From assembly GCA_031261245.1 (NCBI GenBank), contig JAISKU010000041.1, positions 1 to 8,471 on the forward strand: 8,471 bases of DNA, given 5' to 3'. Positions 5,390 to 8,471 of the stretch are shown one piece after another (the first letter of the stretch is position 1; every line of letters starts with the position of its first letter). The DNA comes from Oscillospiraceae bacterium (lineage in GTDB: Bacteria > Bacillota > Clostridia > Oscillospirales > Oscillospiraceae). Under the pieces are notes generated by a model. That model ran no database searches, was not told the origin of the DNA, and worked only from the letters and a program-made list of their open reading frames with translations. Both the position numbers and the translations under genes were made by a program.

Positions 5390-6580
5390 ATGAGCAGTAA
5401 ATTTGACCATTTGTTTTTTGAGTTCAAGCCACAGTACACAAACTGGGGCGATTGGTGTCATTCGCCGCAGGCGTATTTCCGCGGCGAGGCCGACATGCCC
5501 GGGGCAAACCTCACGGTCGGCTTCCAGGTGTTCACGGCGCCCGTCTATCTCGAGCGCGAACCGCACTTCCACCGCGAGGAGGAGTACCTTGTATTCCTCG
5601 GGCACACGCTTCCGGACGTGTTCGCGTCGTTTGACGCCGAGGTCGAGTTCTTCATCGGGCCGACCATCGACACCATGGAGAAGATCACCGTGACGAAACC
5701 CACGATTATCCGCGTGCCGCCCGGGATGTGGCACTCCCCGCTCGACTTCAAGCGCGTGGATAAGCCGATTCTGTTTCAGGCGGCGTCGCAGCACGGCAAG
5801 TTCGGCTCCATCAAGCAGCGCAAGAACGCCGACGGCTTCCTCGAGTACATATACACGGGCGACGAGGCGCGCGGCTGTATTCTCGAGCCGGGAAAGCAGT
5901 GCAACTACTGCGGGAAGTGTTTCGGCGAAGCGACAAAGGACAGCGTCACGTCGGAGCAGCTCTTCTCCAAGCCGGGCGCGGATTTTGAGCAATACTGGAC
6001 GGTGCTCGACCAGCCCCTGAGCCAAAAAATCAAGGATTTGATATGCGAGCTGCCCAAGGAGGAGACGCAGTGGGGGCCGTGGTGTCCGACGCCGCAGGCG
6101 TATTTCCGCGGCGAGACGTACATGCCCGCGGGCTGCAAATACCACGTCGGCTTCCAGGTGTTCACCGGCCCGAACGACATGGAGGAGGCGCACTTCCACC
6201 AGGGCGTGGACGAGTACATCTTCTTCATGGGCGCCGACCCCATGAACATCTTTGACTTTGACGCGGACATCGACTTCTACATCGGGGATCACCCGGATCA
6301 CATGGAGCTGCACAAGATCACGAAGCCCACCGTAGTGCGGCTTCCGCCCACGGTCTGGCACAGCCCGATCCTGTTCAAGAGGGTGACGAAGCCGCTGCTG
6401 TTCCAGGCGGCGTTCCTCGACGGGGTATGGGGCACAATAACGCGGCGTTACAACGAAAAGGGAGAGCCGTTCTACAACTACACCGGCGACAACGTGCGCT
6501 GGTGCCGGTACGAGCCGGAGAAGCGCTGCAACATCTGCGGGCGGTGCTTCGCGGACGATTCCGCGCCGCTGTACAAGTAA
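5390..6580 (+). CDS. Duplicated (bicupin) metal-binding protein with two tetra-cysteine motifs
   Basis: The product is 396 residues, built from two copies of one unit (about 18-180 and 227-389) offset by 209 residues and roughly half identical. Each unit has WGxWCxxPQAYFRGE, VGFQVFT, a cupin first motif (HFHREEEY, H59/H61/E65; HFHQGVDEY, H268/H270/E275), a second motif (PPGMWHSP, H115; PPTVWHSP, H324) and a final C-x7-C-x2-C-x2-C (C163/171/174/177; C372/380/383/386). Both His3Glu sites are therefore complete, which is unusual because many bicupins lose one. The cysteine sets could bind zinc or an iron-sulfur cluster. The family is unknown to me, and isomerase, lyase or sensor roles are all possible. 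An oxygenase role is unlikely next to a glycyl radical enzyme. AAGGAG (5375-5380) sits 9 bases before the ATG. It lies between pucR and the radical enzyme gene, so a shared pathway is inferred. Confidence 0.82.
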   Translation: MSSKFDHLFFEFKPQYTNWGDWCHSPQAYFRGEADMPGANLTVGFQVFTAPVYLEREPHFHREEEYLVFLGHTLPDVFASFDAEVEFFIGPTIDTMEKITVTKPTIIRVPPGMWHSPLDFKRVDKPILFQAASQHGKFGSIKQRKNADGFLEYIYTGDEARGCILEPGKQCNYCGKCFGEATKDSVTSEQLFSKPGADFEQYWTVLDQPLSQKIKDLICELPKEETQWGPWCPTPQAYFRGETYMPAGCKYHVGFQVFTGPNDMEEAHFHQGVDEYIFFMGADPMNIFDFDADIDFYIGDHPDHMELHKITKPTVVRLPPTVWHSPILFKRVTKPLLFQAAFLDGVWGTITRRYNEKGEPFYNYTGDNVRWCRYEPEKRCNICGRCFADDSAPLYK

Positions 6581-6616
6581 TCATGCAAAAAAAGTAAGAT
6601 ATCATGCAAAAATAGT
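6580..6616. repeat. 16-bp direct repeat with 21-bp period after the cupin stop codon
   Basis: ATCATGCAAAAAAAGT (6580-6595) recurs at 6601-6616 with a single mismatch (A6592 versus T6613). The 21-bp period is two helical turns, and the second copy runs into the foot of the terminator stem. A duplicated protein-binding site or a slippage product are both possible. Confidence 0.6.
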
Positions 6617-6658
6617 GCCGCGCAACCCGTTAATTTCGGGCGCGCGGCATTGCTTTTT
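6616..6658 (+). terminator. Rho-independent terminator between the cupin and glycyl radical enzyme genes
   Basis: TGCCGCGC (6616-6623) pairs perfectly with GCGCGGCA (6642-6649), and an inner CCCG/CGGG stem (6626-6629 with 6637-6640) closes a TTAATTT loop with a small internal bulge. TTGCTTTTT (6650-6658) follows. It would end or attenuate transcription from the pucR-cupin side. Confidence 0.88.
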
Positions 6659-6678
6659 CGGAGGCTTCATGTTATAAT
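6650..6678 (+). promoter_or_regulatory. Promoter of the glycyl radical enzyme gene
   Basis: TTGCTT (6650-6655), a 17-bp spacer and a perfect TATAAT (6673-6678) with extended -10 TGT (6670-6672) form a strong sigma-A promoter. The -35 box lies inside the T tract of the preceding terminator. A start near 6685 would give a leader of about 30 bases ending in the ribosome site AAGGTGA (6704-6710). Confidence 0.78.
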
Positions 6679-6714
6679 GCCCATATATAAGAATTTTTAT
6701 TGGAAGGTGATATC

Positions 6715-8471
6715 ATGTATCAATTCAGAGCGTATACGGATCGAATCTGGAAGTATCGCGAGAAAATTCGCGACCGCGTAATACGCGCGGATTCGGAGCG
6801 CACAAAAATCAAGGTGGAGGCGTGGAAGAAGTATAAGGACGTCGTGCCGATAATACAGATCCCGCTGATCACAAAGGAAGTCGTCTCGCGCATGTCCATC
6901 CGCATCGAGGACGACGAGCTCATCGTCGGAAGCAAGTCGAAATACTTCTGCGGCTCGTCAGGCGGAATGTGGGCGATGATGTCCGACGTCGAGAACCTGT
7001 GGGAGAAACGCGACGACGGTCTGTGGTACAACGACGCGGCCGTGGACGGCGTTGCCCTGTGTATCTCGCCGGAGGATCTGGCCGATCTCAAGGCCCTCGG
7101 CCCCGTGATGATGGAGATGAGCCAGTCGAAGGTCGGCGACGCGTGGCTGCCGGAGGGCGCGCGCGAGTTCTATGACCTCGGCACGAACGACTACGGCTTC
7201 AAGGGCCGCGCGGGCGTGATGATGCTCCCGTCGGGCCACCTGACCCCGGGCTGGGGCAAGATCGTCAACGTCGGCTACGGCGCGATCCGCGCGCAGGCGC
7301 AGCAGTGGATTAACGAGCGCAAGGGCAGGATAATGGGCGACGACATGAAGAAGTACATGTTCTATCAGGCCGCCGTGTACGAGTGCGACGCCGCGTCGAT
7401 TTTCGTAAAGCGCTACGCCGACCTCGCCGCAGAGAAGGCCGCCGCCTGTACGGAGCCCAAGCGCAAGGCGGAGCTGGAGAGAATGGCCGCGTCTATCGCG
7501 TGGATTTCGGAAAATCCCGCGCGCGACTACTGGGAGGCGTGCCAGGCCGCGGCGTTCTATCAGATTTTCCTCGCGATAGACTGCCCGATGCCCGCGCCGG
7601 CGTTCGGACGCTTTGACCAGTACACGTGGCCGTACCTGAAGAAGGATCTGGAGTCCGGCAAGCTGACGATGGACGAGGCGCAGGAGATCACCGACGCGTT
7701 CTTCCTCAAGGCAAACTGCGCGTATGAGGGCGGCATCGGCGAGATAGCCAAGACGACGGGCATAGGCAACACGTATCAGCACACGACGCTCGGCGGGGTT
7801 GACCCGAAAACCGGCGAGGACGCGACGAACCCCGTGACGTACATGGTGCTCGAGACCGTGGGGCGGCTGAAGCTGCACGACCCGACGATTTCGCTGCGCA
7901 TAAACAAGAATTCGCCCGACGAGCTGTGGGGCTGCGCGCTTGAGACGAGTAAGCTCGTCGGCGGGCTGCCGCTCTTCCAGAACGACGAGGTGATTATCCC
8001 CGGTCTGATGAAGGAGCTGGATTTCGAGCTTGAGGACGCGCGCGACTACTCGATTATCGGCTGCCAAGAAATAGTCGGTTCAGGGTGCGACTACCCCGCG
8101 CCGAACGGCGTGGGCGCGAACCACGCGACGCTGTACTACGGGCTGATTCTCGACATGGCGCTAAACAACGGGATAAACCCGATGAACAACAAACAGGCGC
8201 CGGCGGAGATATGCTCCGGCTATCTGTACGAGATGACGTCAATTGAGCAGGTGCGCGACGCGTACGCGAAGCTCTGCGAGTACCTGCACAGCTGGTACGT
8301 CACGATTAACAACTACGCGGAGTACCTCATCCCCTACAACATGCCGCAGCCCGGACTGTCGATCTCGATGCTCGGGTGCATGGAGAAGGGCATGGACTGC
8401 GTGGAGGGCGGCTGCAAGTACAACTCCTACGGCGGCACGGCCACCGGCCTCGCCACCATCGCCGACAGCCT
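6715..8471 (+). CDS. Glycyl radical enzyme (pyruvate formate-lyase superfamily), 3' end outside window
   Basis: The frame is open from ATG 6715 to the window end (585 codons). AAGGTGA (6704-6710) is the ribosome site. The PFL-type domain shows DELIVG (67-72), GHLTPGWGKIV, FGRFDQYTWPYLKKDLESG, the TLGGVDPKTGEDATNPVTY block and, near the end, GGCKYN with GLATIADSL, all typical of the family. The catalytic loop is SIIGCQEIVGSGCDYPAPNG: C450 would carry the thiyl radical and E452 is the Cys-x-Glu base seen in glycerol, choline, isethionate and hydroxyproline eliminases and in 4-hydroxyphenylacetate decarboxylase. Gln at the middle position and the following DYPAPNG differ from the GCVEP and GCVETG forms I know, so the substrate is unassigned. 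The family is usually about 750-850 residues, so the C-terminal glycine-radical loop (RVxGY type) lies beyond the edge, as would a radical-SAM activase. The enzyme is cytosolic and oxygen-sensitive. Confidence 0.93.
   Translation, partial: MYQFRAYTDRIWKYREKIRDRVIRADSERTKIKVEAWKKYKDVVPIIQIPLITKEVVSRMSIRIEDDELIVGSKSKYFCGSSGGMWAMMSDVENLWEKRDDGLWYNDAAVDGVALCISPEDLADLKALGPVMMEMSQSKVGDAWLPEGAREFYDLGTNDYGFKGRAGVMMLPSGHLTPGWGKIVNVGYGAIRAQAQQWINERKGRIMGDDMKKYMFYQAAVYECDAASIFVKRYADLAAEKAAACTEPKRKAELERMAASIAWISENPARDYWEACQAAAFYQIFLAIDCPMPAPAFGRFDQYTWPYLKKDLESGKLTMDEAQEITDAFFLKANCAYEGGIGEIAKTTGIGNTYQHTTLGGVDPKTGEDATNPVTYMVLETVGRLKLHDPTISLRINKNSPDELWGCALETSKLVGGLPLFQNDEVIIPGLMKELDFELEDARDYSIIGCQEIVGSGCDYPAPNGVGANHATLYYGLILDMALNNGINPMNNKQAPAEICSGYLYEMTSIEQVRDAYAKLCEYLHSWYVTINNYAEYLIPYNMPQPGLSISMLGCMEKGMDCVEGGCKYNSYGGTATGLATIADS

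Noticed and set aside
4480..6361. Long minus-strand open frames opposite the pucR and cupin genes
   Set aside because: They are arginine/valine-rich shadows produced by GC-biased third codon positions, without family motifs or ribosome sites; the plus-strand genes are well supported.
6958..8067. 370-residue minus-strand open frame opposite the radical enzyme
   Set aside because: It is antisense to a clearly conserved glycyl radical enzyme and has shadow-type composition.

Overview
The window looks like chromosome of an anaerobic, spore-forming member of the Clostridia (Bacillota) with moderately high GC. Three things suggest this: a spore-coat transglutaminase (Tgl) fragment, an oxygen-sensitive glycyl radical enzyme, and near-consensus -35/-10 promoters with strong Shine-Dalgarno sites throughout. 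I cannot name the species.

Layout. 1-510 is the C-terminal part of a tgl-type gene. 511-810 has no gene and holds two 113-bp tandem copies of a palindromic repeat (plus the first bases of a third) and a separate perfect 10-bp hairpin. 811-1272 is a divergent pair: a small XRE-type repressor on the minus strand and a 50-residue protein on the plus strand, sharing an operator-like palindrome inside a perfect TTGACA/TATAAT promoter. 1336-2352 encodes a zinc-ribbon protein with about eight membrane segments. A bidirectional terminator (2364-2399) separates it from a convergent minus-strand operon made of a MerR-family regulator and a hot-dog acyl-CoA thioesterase, whose genes overlap by 4 bp.

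From 3811 rightward lies the most unusual part. A PucR/CdaR-type regulator is divergent from merR. It is followed by a duplicated cupin protein with two full His3Glu metal sites and two C-x7-C-x2-C-x2-C motifs, and then by a glycyl radical enzyme of the pyruvate formate-lyase superfamily that runs off the right edge. The radical enzyme carries a Gly-Cys-Gln-Glu active-site motif. It has the Cys-x-Glu pair of the eliminase/decarboxylase branches, but it does not match the GCVEP or GCVETG motifs I know from glycerol, diol or hydroxyproline dehydratases. The working model is a small catabolic locus: PucR senses a substrate, the cupin and radical enzyme process it, and the radical enzyme is transcribed from its own strong promoter behind a terminator. 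The substrate is unknown, and the activating radical-SAM enzyme would be expected just beyond the window. The MerR/thioesterase pair may or may not belong to the same pathway.
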